Below are positions 31,052-42,440 of a stretch of DNA of 64,000 nt, in pieces. Within the stretch, counting starts at the first letter, position 1. The number at the start of each line of letters is the position of its first letter. Both the position numbers and the translations under genes were made by a program. The stretch covers positions 189,110,559 to 189,174,558 of the forward strand of contig NC_053391.1 in NCBI RefSeq assembly GCF_905171765.1, written 5' to 3'. Source of the DNA: Bufo bufo. Lineage: Eukaryota; Chordata; Amphibia; Anura; Bufonidae. The notes beneath the pieces were generated by a model. The model had not been told where the DNA came from. It made no database searches and saw only the letters and a program-made list of their open reading frames with translations.

Positions 31052-31885
31052 ATGGGCCGGAAAACGGGCACCTCAGGACCGGCTAATCCTCCTAAACTTA
31101 TGCTGGACAACATGAGTCAGACAGAGGACCGAGAAGTTGCAACCTCCTCTGAGCGCCCAGAAGTGGACCTTGCAAAGGTTATGGCGGCCATCACTAACTG
31201 CCAAACGGCGCTTACGGTCAAAATTGACCATGTCCAGGCTGATCTCACTCTTCTCAGACATGATATTGATAAAATTAGAGAGAGAACAACGGAAGTGGAA
31301 AGAAGAGTGAGTGATGTGGAGGACAGAGTACAGCGTGATGACTCTGCAATTAATGCGCTACAGAATCAAGTCAAGACCCTGATGGCAAAGGTAGAGGATG
31401 CCGAGAACCGTAACAGACGGAACAACATCCGTATTATGGGTTTACCTGAAAGAGCAGAGGGGCCTTCTCCGGAAGAGTTTGTGGAACGTCTCATAAAACA
31501 AATCTTTAATCCTATAAATTTATCAGGGACTTTTGCAGTTGAACGTGCTCACAGGATTCCCACCCGCCCCCTGCCTCCTGGGGCCCCATCTCGTCCCTTC
31601 ATCTTTAAGGTCCTAAACTACAGAGACCGTGATGCTATTCTGGCTGCAGCTCGCCGTTTAAAAGACATTCTTTTTGAAAATACCCGGATCTCCTTTTACC
31701 CGGACTTTTCTACTGAAGTGCAGAAGCAACGTAGACAGTTCACGGCGGTGAGAAACTGCTTAAGAGAGAAGGGACTTGTCTATGCGATGATGTATCCAGC
31801 TCGGCTCAGGGTCCAGGAGGGGGAGCGGGTGAAGTTCTTTGCTACCCCTGAAGAGGCCTCGGACTGGTTAGATCGCAGAGGCTGA
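31052..31885 (+). CDS. L1-B ORF1 protein, intact
   Basis: 277 residues, ATG to TGA. Residues about 55-122 form heptad-rich coiled coil (VQADLTLLRHDIDKIRERTT and following), which trimerises L1 ORF1p. An RRM starts at 124 (NNIRIMGLPE) and includes VERAHRIPTRPLPPG and FIFKVLNYRDRDAIL. The C-terminal domain (about 216-277) carries YPDFSTEVQKQRRQF and ends DWLDRRG. The protein binds LINE RNA and acts as a nucleic-acid chaperone in the ribonucleoprotein. About 365 bp separate it from ORF2. The order coiled coil, RRM, CTD is standard for L1 and distinguishes it from CR1/L2-type ORF1. Confidence 0.93.
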   Translation: MGRKTGTSGPANPPKLMLDNMSQTEDREVATSSERPEVDLAKVMAAITNCQTALTVKIDHVQADLTLLRHDIDKIRERTTEVERRVSDVEDRVQRDDSAINALQNQVKTLMAKVEDAENRNRRNNIRIMGLPERAEGPSPEEFVERLIKQIFNPINLSGTFAVERAHRIPTRPLPPGAPSRPFIFKVLNYRDRDAILAAARRLKDILFENTRISFYPDFSTEVQKQRRQFTAVRNCLREKGLVYAMMYPARLRVQEGERVKFFATPEEASDWLDRRG

Positions 31886-32250
31886 GAGTCATATATCTAA
31901 TGTTTTGAGTGTCTTTCCATGCGTTTCAGATCATCGTTAAATAACGGAGCTGAACGAGTGATGGTTGTAGCAACCTGCTGCATAGGTTCAGTTTTTTTAG
32001 GTTTACCTAGAGCAGTAGGGCTGAAGAAAGGGTTGCTGTTCCCCTTTTTCTATTAAAGAGGCAAATGGGGGGAGGGTTTTTAAGCTTGGATATGTTGGGG
32101 TCATCTGGGCAGGGTGGGGGGGGGTTGCCTGATGTTACGGGAGTATTCAGGAGCTCTTGCTCTAATGTTTGGAAGTTGGTATGAATGTGTGAGTGTATGG
32201 CTTGGATGGTGCAGTGACTTCTGGGATTACTGTCTCAATAGACCGCCATA

Positions 32251-35200
32251 ATGTCAGTTTGTCGATTTGTCTCCTGGAATGTCAGGGGTCTCAACGACAA
32301 AATTAAACGATCTCTGGTCTTTAATTTTCTACGAAATTATAATCCTGACATTCTGGTATTGCAGGAGACACATCTTCAGGGGCGAAAGCTCTTAGCGTTG
32401 AAGAGGCCCTGGGTAGGTTCAGCATACCATGCTGTATATAATTCTAGAGCCAGAGGTGTGTCGATTCTGGTAGCGAAATCCCTTCCCTTTCAGGTGTATT
32501 CTGTGCATACGGATATAATGGGACGTTTTGTGATTCTCCATGCTGCAATCAGGGGCATTGATTATCTTTTGGTGGGCCTTTATGTCCCCCCCCCCTTTTC
32601 GGAGGGATATGCTAGATGAGGTTATGAGAATGGTAGCATCTATGCCCCCGGTACCTCTGATTGCCTTTGGGGATTACAACGCGACTCTGGATCAGTCACT
32701 GGATCGTCTTCGCCCTAGTGATACCCATAATGAGGCGCTAAGCTCCTGGGCTGATGTATTTGATTTAACGGAGGGTTGGAGGTACTTACATCCGGGGTTG
32801 CGCCAATATTTCTGCTATTCCGCTTCACATGTTACGCTTTCACGGATAGATTTAGTTTTTCTTAGTAGAGATCTATTACCCTCTCTGACGGTGGCTGATT
32901 ACCTCCCGCGAGGTATTTCTGATCATGCTCCTTTGTTAGTAATTCTGAAACAACCTCTGGCACCGGTTGAGAGGATATGGAGACTCAATAGTAAATGGCT
33001 AGAGGTCCTGCCTGTTGTTTGGAATGTACAGCAGGGTCTGAAGGACTATTGGGAGTTCAATGAGGGCTCAGCTAACCCGTTGATAGAGTGGGAAGCCTTT
33101 AAAGTTGTGATGAGGGGTACTCTGATTCATGCGATAGCTACGTATAGGAAGGAGATGAGTGCTACAAGGACTAAGTAAGAGGGGGAGGTAGTAGAGAGAG
33201 AACAGGCTTTTATTACAAATCCGGATGGAGAGGGTCGTAGATTATGGGAGGAGGCTCAGAGGAAGCTCAATTTGCACCTAACAGAATATACCCAGAAGAA
33301 GTTATTGTATCAAAGGCGTGTAATATTTGCTGATGGTGATAAGAATGGGAGTGCTTTGGCGTTCCTGGCCAGGACTGAGTCGCCTCAGACGGTGGTCCCA
33401 CACATTACCTGCGGGGATGGCTCAAGGGTATATCGACCGGAGGACATATGTGAGCAATTTGCTCAATTTTCTGCGGACCTTTATAGCTCCAAAATTGCGA
33501 TGTCCCCAGATGAGATCCGATCTTTCCTTCAGAACATCCCCCTTACATCATTGGCTAGAGAAGACAGTAGTTTTTTGGAGGCAGCTATCGATGTGGAAGA
33601 AATTAAAGCGGCAATCGGTGATATGGCAGCAGGGAAATCACCTGGTCCGGATGGGTTCCCAGTCGAATGGTACAGATTAGACGTTGAGTTGTACTCTACA
33701 CGTCTACTGAATCTTTTTAACTACGCGTATGACTCCGGTGGGTTGCCATTATCCTTTGGAGAGGCTACCATTGTGGTAATTCATAAAGCTGGGAAGTCTC
33801 CGGACCACTGCGCATCATATAGACCTATTTCCCTGCTAAACACTGATGCCAAGATCTTAGCTAAGATCTTGGCCAAGAGGCTTAGTCAGGTAGTCTTATC
33901 CATTATTGACCCTGACCAATCTGGTTTTATGCCCGGAAAAACATCTGATATCAACCTTAGGAGGTTATTTACGAACTTGCAGGTCAGGCATGATAATGCG
34001 GGGTCAAGGGTCCTGGCATCTCTCGATAATGGGAAAGCCTTTGACTCGGTAGAGTGGCATTTTATTTGGGAGACAATGTCCCGACTTGGCTTTCCTCACT
34101 CCTTCATTCAATGGGTCCAGTTACTGTATCAGGCACCTTCAGCGCGCATCAGAGTAAATGGTTCTCTTTCCCGACCATTTAAATTATACAGAGGTACAAG
34201 GCAGGGTTGCCCCCTGTCCCCGTTGTTGTTCGCTCTGATAATGGAACCTCTTACTCAATTGATAAATAATAGCTCCTTGATAGAGGGGTGGACGGTAGCT
34301 GGGATACAGGAGAAAGTTTCGCTATACGCGGATGACTTGTTGGTGTACTTAGCTGACCCTGGCCCCTCCTTAGAAACCTTGCTAGATGTGGTAAATGGAT
34401 ATGGTAGGTTCTCAGGGCTACGAGTGAACTGGGCTAAATCGAGTTTATGTATAGTGGACAGAGAGGAAGAGATAGAGATATCTCCAGTATCCCCCCTGAA
34501 AGTGGTAGACAGCTTTCTCTATTTGTGGATTCACATACATAGAGACCCTCGGCAATTTTGCCATCTGAACCTGAGGCCCACTATGGAATATGTCACACGC
34601 AAGTTGGAAGCATGGGAAAATCTCCCCTTGACTTTAATAGGCAGGATCAACATCTTCAAAATGGTGTTACTACCGAAACTGTTATATATATATAGAGCGG
34701 CTCCAGTGAGGGTCCCGAAATCCCATTTTGATGTCATAGATAAAGTTATGTCCCGATTCCTATGGTGTCATCGGAACCCTAGGATAGCAAGGAAGACGTT
34801 GAAGGCATCCTACTTGCAGGGTGGTTTGCAACTTCCTGACTTATATGTTTATTACATAACGACACGCCTGATGTATGCTTCCTGGTGGATTAGAGCAGAT
34901 TCCAATAATCCGGCGGTGGTGCTGGAAGCTGCGTTAGTTGGTTCGTATGAAGCTCTAACAAACTTGGTTTACAGGGGAGGTGGAACTTTGTTGAGTGGGA
35001 CATACACAGAAGCTATGATGACGGTCACAGAAGCCTGGGCAAAGTTTGTAAATACACATATGGATACCCAGGCAGGGGATATCTGGTCTCCGTATATCCC
35101 ACTATGGCGTAACAGGCATCTCCCTGAGCTTTTACACTTACCAGACTTTGAATTTTGGCCTAGGAAGGGGCTTAAATATTTGACGCAGTTATTCCAGGAT

Positions 35201-36001
35201 GGGGTCTTTCGCTCCTTTGGGGATTTGCGGTCGGACTTCCTGTTGCCTCAGACGAGTTTTTACCGGTTCCTCCAACTGAGACACGCGTGTGAGAAACAGT
35301 TCCACTCCTTGTCCCTAAGCTTGGAGTGTGGTCTTCTGGAATCGGTAGCTAGAAGGAAACAACCATATAAACCAATTTCTTCCTTTTATGGTGAAATCAT
35401 TAAGATGCAGGTCTCTCCTATCCGGCGATCATTTGTTAAGTGGTCGGCGGATATCCCAGAGTTAGAGGACTCTCACTTGGAGGAATGGCGTCTGGGGTGG
35501 AGGAGGTCTGTCGTGAGCTCTCGAGATCAACTCATTCAGGTCAAATGGATGCATAGGGTATATCTGACTCCGGTGCGTCTATATCAGATGCGGCAGATAC
35601 CAAATCCTGGATGCGACAGATGTGGAAGTGACAGAGGATCCTTTTTCCACATGGTTTGGTCCTGTCCGTCTTTACAAATTTATTGGAAAGGGGTGTGTAA
35701 TTTCATTAATGTTAAACTGGGTTTACCAGGGATATGTGATCCTATTGTTTGTGTTCTGGGGCTGGTTGCTGATGCAACTCCTTCCAAATACTGTAGAATA
35801 CTCCTACGGCTCTTAATGTTCTATGGTAGGAAGAATATACTCTTGAACTGGAAGCCTCCCAAGTGTCCCACGATAAACCAATGGGTACAACTAATTAACA
35901 ATGATCTCCAGATGTACAAGTTGACCTATGAAGCAAGAGGAACCCCTGATCGGTTTGACAAAATCTGGGGTATATGGGTACAGGCGGAGGGTACAGTTTG
36001 A
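32251..36001 (+). pseudogene. L1-B ORF2: endonuclease and reverse transcriptase, one frameshift and one stop
   Basis: Frame 1 (32251-32619) starts MSVCRFVSWNVRGLN and includes VLQETHL. It shifts at a run of ten C (32586-32595) into the frame that continues with FGDYNATLDQSLDR, SRIDLVFL and SDHAPLLV, completing the AP-type endonuclease. A single TAA at 33176-33178 follows; the same frame then runs 909 codons. Counted from 33272, reverse transcriptase motifs are GKSPGPDGFP (121), YRPISLLNTDAK (183), LDNGKAFDSVEW (251), RGTRQGCPLSPLLF (307) and the catalytic YADD (352-355). A C-terminal Cys-His motif, CDRCGSDRGSFFHMVWSC, lies at about 780-797. Two point lesions only: a recent loss of function, or a sequencing error at the C run. 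Confidence 0.93.
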
Positions 36002-36267
36002 GGTCCATTACTGGTTGGGGCTGTGGCACCCAAGTGTGTGTTTGTGCGTGTGGATGTGAGTGGGTGTGATCAGACATCTATTTCCCTTCCTTTTTTGTGA
36101 CAACAAGAATGTTTTGTATCTTAATGCATTTATGTCTCTTACTGTCGTATATTATGACATTGATGGAATTGTCTGATCTTGCTTACGTGTGTGACTGTAT
36201 TGCAGTATTGTTTTCCCTATGGGATTGTTGTACTATTTTGAAAATGTTAAATAAACGCTATTAAAAA
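36002..36267 (+). other. L1-B 3' UTR
   Basis: Non-coding, GT-rich, with AATAAA at about 36250 just before the short A-rich end at the target duplication. Confidence 0.7.
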
Positions 36268-36531
36268 ACTCCTGCCCGTCTGGGCTCTACCTAAACACAT
36301 AGGTTTCCCTGACTCACCTCTAAGTACCGCTTAGTGTCAGGGTCTCAGGCTCCAAGCCTTATCAGGTTCCGCTCATCAAGCGTCAGTCCACACAGGGAAG
36401 AGATCAGGCTTCACAAAGCCTTGTGGCCCCTCAGTCCTCCTGACTGAGACCACACATAGAGCCTCTGCTCCAGGTTCACAGACACTTCAGAGACTTTCCC
36501 ATGCATTTTACAGTTCACATCGCCACAGTAC

Positions 36532-39500
36532 TTTTGTACTGTTAACATTTATGGATCAATGGCCTGAATGCCCCTCAATAGTTAATGGGGACTTTAACTG
36601 TGTTATTAATTCAGTATTTGATAGAATTTCAATGGGGGGAGACATTCATATTCCTGTACATGGGTCCCCCTTGGCACGATTTTGCCTGGAATCAGGCTTT
36701 GTTGATGTATGGGGGCACAAAGGGAAGGGGAGAAAGGTGTAAGTAAAGCTGGAAATTCTATGTATAGGATAGACCTGGCATGGATAAATAAAAACTATCT
36801 TAGATGTATAAAGCGGATGAAATATGAGGCCAGGGCTCTATTGGACCATGTACCATTTACTCTGGAAGCATCCGTGATGGTTGATAACTACCGGGTAAGA
36901 CCCCCATTTAGATTAAATCCCCACTGAATTTCCATAATGAATAACCATAAAATGATGGAACAGGAGATTGTCCGCTTTTGGTGTACCAATTACAAGTCAG
37001 CAAACTCCAACTGGTTTGGGACACCTTTATGAGTCGCTTATTTATTAGTAACATCTCTAATCTAAGAAAGGGCTATAGCATGAAGGAAAGGGAACTAGAA
37101 GAATTAGTGGTAGGTGCCTGTTAGAAATACTTTCTGAGGCTAAACAATGAACAGGCAGACAGTCTTTCAGGTTTAACTGACCTCTGCTCGGTAACTGCAC
37201 GAGCACTAACTGAACTTTATTGAACAACTGACAAACAGGAAGTTACACAAACTGCCATCTAGTGACCATACAATATACTAGGCATATAGCAATGACATAC
37301 AGTGGTTGTTGCTTATACAATACAAACCTTGTATGCTAACAGTGCCACCAAGGAATTTTCCAGGAATAAAACAGAAGAAAACAGGGGAATTATGGAGAAC
37401 ACAAGTCAGGCATATTCCGATTTCCTTTTGGATAAGGCTCAGCAGAGCAATACTTTGCTGAATCAGGTCACCCAGAGAAATTGCTGGCCAAGGTGATCTT
37501 GAATCAGGACCCAAAAAAAAGAGATAGTAACTATTCGTTCGCCTGAAGGTTTAATTATAGAAGATCAAGAATCTATAAATGGATTTTTAACTATTTTGTG
37601 GACTTTTATAAATCAGATAAGATTATTTCAGATGAAATGATGGATGCATACTTGGATTCCATCTCTTCATCAGCCCTAACAGACACTCAAAGATAATTCC
37701 TTGATCAGGAACTTTCCTTGCAGGAGATAGATGCTGCAATGAAGGCGTGCTCCGGAAACTCCTCCCCTGGTTCAGATGGATTTCCATATGAATTTTATCG
37801 TAAATATAGGGAGGTTATTCTCCCCTGTCTACTGGAGGTATTCACTGAATCTTTGGGGGATGGTATCCTTCCTGAGTCAAGGACAGAAGCCGTTATAATA
37901 TTAATACTAAAAAAAGGCAAGGATCCCTTAGATGTAGAGGCATACAGGCCGATCTCTTTATTGAACACTGATGTAAAGCTTTTTTCAAGGACTTTGGCTA
38001 CGAGACTTGCCAAGGTCCTTACATCAATTATACATCCTGATCAGAACGGATTTATTCCCAATAAGAGTAAGCATTATAATCTGCATCGCCTGTATGTGAA
38101 TATACAATCCTCCGGGGGGGCCTCCTGCTCCATCCTGTCACTTGATGCCTCTAAGGCCTTCGATAGGGTGTAGTGGAGATTCCTCTGGAGGGTTCTGGAA
38201 AAGATGGGATTTGGACTTAAGTTTATAAACATGGTTAAGCTCTTGTTTAACTTCCCTAAGGCTAGTTTAAATATTAATGGGAGTCTGACAAATATATTTT
38301 TTTTAAATAGAGGTACTCATCAAGGATGTCCTCTTTCCCGAATATTATTTGGTATATATCGAGCCTCTTGCAGCTATGGAAAGGCAATATCCAGTGATTG
38401 AAGGGTTTGGGACATTGGGGAGGGAGGATCGTATTTCCTTGTATGCAGATGATGTATTATTTTTTATACAGAATACTAATATTACACTTCCAAGAATTAT
38501 TCAGATAGTTAACTCCTTTGGCGAAGTTTTAGGTCTTGATATTAATTGGTCAAAAACCACTCTCATGCCCGTAGACAGACTTCAGCTTTCCAATGAGGGT
38601 TCCCTGAACGTTTTGAAGATGTCTGATTCCTTTAAATATTTGGGTTTGTCGATAAGATTGAAGATTACCTGTCCCTCAATTTGATTCCTCTGATAAGTAA
38701 AACTAGATCTAAAATTACGACATGGTTGAGACTTCCTCTATCTAGAGCCGATAGAATATCCCTAATTAAGATGGTGATTCTACCCCAGTTCCTATATTTT
38801 TGGAGGAACTCCCCACATTTTTTAAACTAACTGAGAGAATTATTAACGATCTAATTTGGGGAAGAAAGCGGGTAAGACTTAAAGTAGATTACCTTTATAA
38901 GTCAATAGAAATGGGAGGGCTGAATCTTCCATATTTCATGGGCTATTTTATAGCTGCACAGCTATGGCTTTATTATGAATGGAAGAAAAGCCCACTTTGG
39001 TGAATAGATCTTCTTATGATACTATGTTTACCTTATTGGAATCCGGACAGCTATCTGATATGGAACAGGACTATAGAGAGGTGGGGAAATTGTTCAGTAA
39101 GTCTTGGTGTACTATTAGAGGCTGGATGGGGATAAAGGTTTTTTTGTGTTGTACCCCCTTATGGCACAATTATGAATTGGCACGGGATCACTATTGGAAA
39201 AAAAATATATATTTTTTATGTTGCACAGGTAGTGAGGAATGGGGAAATACTTTCTTTTTTTGACTTAGCACAAAGAGAGAATATAACTAATTTATCTTGG
39301 TTCAGGTATTTTCAGTTACGTTCGGCACTGCACAGTATTAAAGGAAAACTGTTGTTAGAGGTAGATGTTTCTACACCCTTAAATCAACTAATTGGTAGTC
39401 TAGGTCACAAGGTTAAAATTGCTCAACTTTATAAATTACTAGTTAAAACATTATTTAATAATTTATGTTCTCCTGGACAGAGGGTCTGGGGAGCCGAATG

Positions 39501-39646
39501 TTCAACTTTACAATTAAATAATTGGGAGAATATAATGTCTAATCAAAGATTAGTGTCTCACAACTTTACTCACGTCTTAGTTCAATTTAATATTTTTACA
39601 CAGAGTTTATGTTACGCCATTATGGCTTAATAAATGTGGCTTAAGG
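36532..39646 (+). pseudogene. L1-A ORF2 continued: endonuclease end and reverse transcriptase
   Basis: After the solo LTR the frame resumes with TFMDQWPECP and IVNGDFNCVIN (endonuclease GDFN motif), MYRIDLAWIN and LDHVPFTL (SDH motif changed to LDH). The reverse transcriptase gives GNSSPGSDGFPYEFYRK (37745), YRPISLLNTDVKL (37948), QNGFIPNKSKHYNL, LDASKAFDRV followed by a TAG where E/D is expected (38170), RGTHQGCPLSRILF (38310) and YADDVLFF (38440). At least five frameshifts or stops. A 223-bp solo LTR interrupts it at 37119-37341. The counterpart regions of L1-B align throughout, so both are of the same L1 superfamily but clearly different families. Confidence 0.88.
37119..37341 (-). mobile_element. 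Solo LTR of 223 bp, TSD GTGCC
   Basis: TGTTAG...CTAACA ends; direct 5-bp repeats GTGCC at 37114-37118 and 37342-37346. AATAAA is on the minus strand (complement of 37216-37221). No internal region. The small LTR size and 5-bp duplication suggest a gypsy- or BEL-like source; not assignable further. Confidence 0.85.
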
Positions 39647-39651
39647 AATAC

Positions 39652-40164
39652 TGTCAGGAAGCAGGGGGTGTTACCCCTACTCGGGGACCGCGGGCACGGC
39701 GCAGGGCACGGGTTCCCCTTCAGCTCGGTAGAACACCTGGTGCCCGAGGTGCAGGTGCGCGGCGTGTGCGCATGCTCAGTATGCAGGCTGCGTGCGCATT
39801 CCTGGGTGCGTTCCCGGGGAGGGAGGCCTCCTGGTTGCCTTGGGGACCAGGGGGTGGTTCCTACCTTCCCTGGCTATAAAGACCTGGCCTGAGCTCTGGC
39901 TCATTGATGAGTTATTCCACCTTATGGTGAACACCTAGCCTCCCTGCGTATCCTCCTATTTGCCTGATGTTTCTTTGTATCCTTCCCGGTTACTGACCCT
40001 TGGACTGTCTTCCGCCTTGAACCTTCGCTGCCTGCCTCGACCCGGATTGGACATTGACTACCCCTCTTGGATTATCCCTAAACTTGTACCACGTTTCTGG
40101 GCTGTCAGCTGCTTACTGCCAGTGGGTTCCTCACCCCACTACTGGCACCTTGGGACGTCTGACA
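39652..40164 (+). mobile_element. Solo LTR of 513 bp, TSD AATAC
   Basis: Ends TGTCAGGAAGCAG and GGGACGTCTGACA. AATAC at 39647-39651 and 40165-40169. A TATAAAG box at 39875-39881 supports plus orientation. GC-rich first half (up to about 39860). It cuts L1-A ORF2 just before the C-terminal zinc motif. Confidence 0.9.
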
Positions 40165-40169
40165 AATAC

Positions 40170-40437
40170 ATCCAATTGCCCACATTGTGATGCATCAGGA
40201 GCTGACTTTATCCACATGTTCTGGCTTTGTATAGAACTAAAAGAATATTGGTTAGCGATTAATGACTTTTTTACCCAAAAATTTAAAGTTGTGATTCCTT
40301 TTATGGTGGACTGTTGGAAATTGGGGGATCTCTCCAGGGTAAATTGTCACATGTATAAAAAGATTCTCTTGATAAAGGTAATGTTTTTGTCAAGACTTTT
40401 GATTACACGGGTTTGGTTTCCCAAGATTTTACAAATG
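40170..40437 (+). pseudogene. L1-A ORF2 C terminus with Cys-His motif
   Basis: SNCPHCDASGADFIHMFWLC (about 40172-40231) matches the C-terminal CCHC-like motif of L1-B (CDRCGSDRGSFFHMVWSC), followed by KEYWLAINDFF. The frame ends at 40437. Confidence 0.85.
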
Positions 40438-40867
40438 TAACTAAATGGCTCAACCCTGGTTAACAGGATTAAAAGATATGAAAAAATCCTTTATAAACAA
40501 AGGAATATAGAGGAAAAATGGATTAAGATATAGGGGGACTGGAAATTCTAAATTTTTTTCTTTGATTTCCCCCTCTCTTGGAGAGACGCACCGCAACGGG
40601 AGGGTGGATAGGGTTGGGTTTTATGAGTTTGGGTTCAAAAGTAATAAATTAATAATGTTTTGGATATGTATTTATATGGAAATATTGTTTGTTTCACAAT
40701 AAAAAAAAAATATAAAAAAAATATATATATATATCACTTATCTACATCTATTTGGTTCTATTTTGCTCCCTTTCCCTTTGTTTGTTGGACTTTACATTGA
40801 AAGGGCAAGTTGGACCAAGCCCTTTGAGGCACGTATCCTCCTGCGTTATTTTCTTGAAAGTACTTAA
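40438..40867. other. L1-A 3' UTR, tail and flank
   Basis: 3' UTR to the A-rich tail at 40699-40728, the right target duplication at 40729-40742, then about 120 bp of unassigned flank up to the TTAA at 40864-40867. Confidence 0.6.
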
Positions 40868-41852
40868 AGGGTTTCTGTCACCCCATTAAACCGTTTTTTT
40901 TTTTTTTTCTTTACTAATAATCCCTATAGTGCGATCTCATGATACATAAGCAAATTAATCATTTTGGTTCAGTAGAATTTGCTAAAAATCGATTTTTAAA
41001 ATATGCTAATTACCTTGCTACCAGCAAGTAGGGCGGCTACTTGCTGGTAGCAGCCGCATCCTCCGATCGTAATAACGCCCCCTCGGCATGCTGATTGACA
41101 GGGCCAGGGAAGGGAATCGTTCTCTGCTGGCGCTGTTAGAATTTGAAATCTCGCGCCTGCGCCGTACCTGGCTTCAATCGGCGCAGGCGCACTGAGAGGC
41201 GGCCGCTCACTCGACCGCTCCATCCTCAATGCGCCTGCGTCGATGACGTCATCAAGTACACCCGGAAGAGATTTATTATTAATAATCGTTGGTGGTATAG
41301 TGTTAATAACTGTCATTTTTATAAAATTATTTATTCCCATTTCGTTGGTGGTTTTTGTGGCAGCATGCTTATTATGTACATACTTACCTGATTCGAGCAT
41401 CCAGCGACGTCACCAGACTCTCCGCCTCCTTCCAGCGATGCCGGCGTCTTCTCTTCCGGGTGTACTTGATGACGTCATCGACGCAGGCGCATTGAGGATG
41501 GAGCGGTCGAGCGAGCGGCCGCCTCTCAGTGCGCCTGCGCCAATTGAAGCCAGGTACGGCGCAGGCGCGAGATTTCAAATTCTAACAGCGCCAGCAGAGA
41601 ACGATTCCCTTCCCTGGCCCTGTCAATCAGCATGCCGAGGGGGCGTTATTACGATCGGAGGATGCGGCTGCGACCAGCAAGTAGCCGCCCTACTTGCTGG
41701 TAGCAAGGTAATTAGCATATTTTAAAAATCGATTTTTAGCAAATTCTACTGAACCAAAATGATTAATTTGCTTATGTATCATGAGATCGCACTATAGGGA
41801 TTATTAGTAAAGAAAAAAAAAAAAAACGGTTTATTGGGGTGACAGAAACCCT
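40868..41852. mobile_element. Giant palindromic MITE (two ~402-bp arms, 180-bp loop), TTAA-flanked
   Basis: Arm 40868-41270 is repeated as reverse complement at 41451-41852 with only a few mismatches (for example CTGGTAGC/CTGGTCGC near the CAGCCGC motif). Outer ends are AGGGTTTCTGTCACCCC. TTAA flanks at 40864-40867 and 41853-41856. The centre (41271-41450) is unique. The similar peptides read from both strands come from the symmetry and are not genes. Confidence 0.95.
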
Positions 41853-41869
41853 TTAAATATTTTTTGTTC

Positions 41870-42141
41870 TATCATCTGGGTAAGTGATCGCTATCTGATT
41901 AGTGAGGGTACAATACCCGAGGCCCCGGCCAATCAGCTGTTTGAGGAGGAGGAGTGCCGCTGCCTTCTTGCAGCTTGCCTTAGGCCAGTGACATCACGTT
42001 CATCAGTCACGTGGCCAAAGTGCAGGGTAGTCCCGTTCAAATGAAAGAGGCAGAGCAGCAATACCAAGCATACAATGTACGGTGCTGGGCTTGGTAAGCG
42101 GAGGATAGGTCATCAGAATAAAAAAAAAATGGAAAACCGCT
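41870..42141. mobile_element. GGTTTTCC-type MITE, right part
   Basis: Ends GGAAAACCGC at 42141 before TTAA (42142-42145), with GATAGGTCATCAGAATAAAAA inside and CAATCAGCTGTTTGAGGAG as in the copy at 25.7 kb. The left terminus is not clear. Confidence 0.6.
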
Positions 42142-42145
42142 TTAA

Positions 42146-42329
42146 TCATTAAATTCAGGTGTTTAATTCATTCTCATTGCTACACGTATATAAAATTAAG
42201 CACCTAGCCATGCAGTCTGCCTTTAGAAACCTTTGTGCGAGAACGGTGTATTTGAAAGACATAATTCAATTCCAGCATGGTACTGTAATAACTGAAGAGT
42301 TCCTCTGGCATTAACATCAGCACCAAAAT
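42146..42329. other. Unannotated
   Basis: AT-rich, without recognisable coding or repeat structure; it may be an eroded part of the Tc1 fragment that follows. Confidence 0.35.
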
Positions 42330-42440
42330 GTGCCCTGGGGGCTTTATGACATGGATTTCCATGACAGAGCAGGTGCATTCAAGCCTTACATCACCAAGTA
42401 CAATGCCAAGTGTTTGATCAAGTGGTGTAAGGCATGCGCC
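42330..42440 (+). pseudogene. Fragment of a third Tc1-like transposase
   Basis: The frame beginning near 42338 reads LYDMDFHDRAGAFKPYIT and then KYNAKCLIKWCKA, matching the region before the first catalytic D in fish/amphibian Tc1 elements (family pattern F-HGRAA--KPYITK-NAK---W-K). About 33 residues survive; no ends visible. The sequence differs from both other Tc1 lineages in this window. Confidence 0.7.

Larger units (their letters stand above)
30406..36267 (+). mobile_element. Nearly full-length younger L1/Tx1 LINE (L1-B)
   Basis: A 10-bp target duplication AACTCCTGCC (30396-30405; 36268-36277) brackets a 5.86-kb element that starts GGGGGGCGTGGCC and ends AATAAACGCTATTAAAA. It contains an about 645-bp 5' UTR, intact ORF1, ORF2 with two lesions, and a short 3' UTR. 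Target-primed reverse transcription explains the flank and the A-rich end. It is inserted in the solo LTR and so is among the youngest insertions in this block. Confidence 0.95.
30271..36527 (-). mobile_element. Solo LTR (~385 bp) split by L1-B
   Basis: Plus-strand ends TGTAAGGGGTAGC and CATCGCCACA give TG...CA on both strands. The 4-bp target duplication GTAC is at 30267-30270 and 36528-36531. On the minus strand an AATAAA (complement of 30351-30356) lies about 80 bases from the 3' end, indicating minus orientation. It is inserted in L1-A only two bases from the TA of the DD37E element. LTR sequence is 30271-30405 plus 36278-36527. A 4-bp duplication suggests an ERV-like or some gypsy source; no internal genes remain. 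Confidence 0.85.
26355..40728 (+). mobile_element. Old full-length-like L1/Tx1 LINE (L1-A), interrupted by nested elements
   Basis: Bounded by a 14-bp direct repeat ATATATCACTTATC (26341-26354; 40729-40742) with an A-rich 3' tail (40699-40728). It contains a 5' UTR with a purine tract (about 26930-27115), decayed ORF1, and ORF2 split by a DD37E transposon, by a solo LTR that contains L1-B, and by two further solo LTRs. Without the insertions it is about 5.9 kb, a normal L1 length. Every insertion has its own target duplication, so the order of events is clear. Confidence 0.93.

Noticed and set aside
32101..32130. G-rich run (GGGGGGGG) as a quadruplex regulator between L1-B ORF1 and ORF2
   Set aside because: Too short and isolated to support a regulatory claim from sequence alone.
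40996..41725. Two open frames on opposite strands giving the same ~85-residue peptide
   Set aside because: They are mirror images produced by the 402-bp palindrome; no family or codon constraint is evident.
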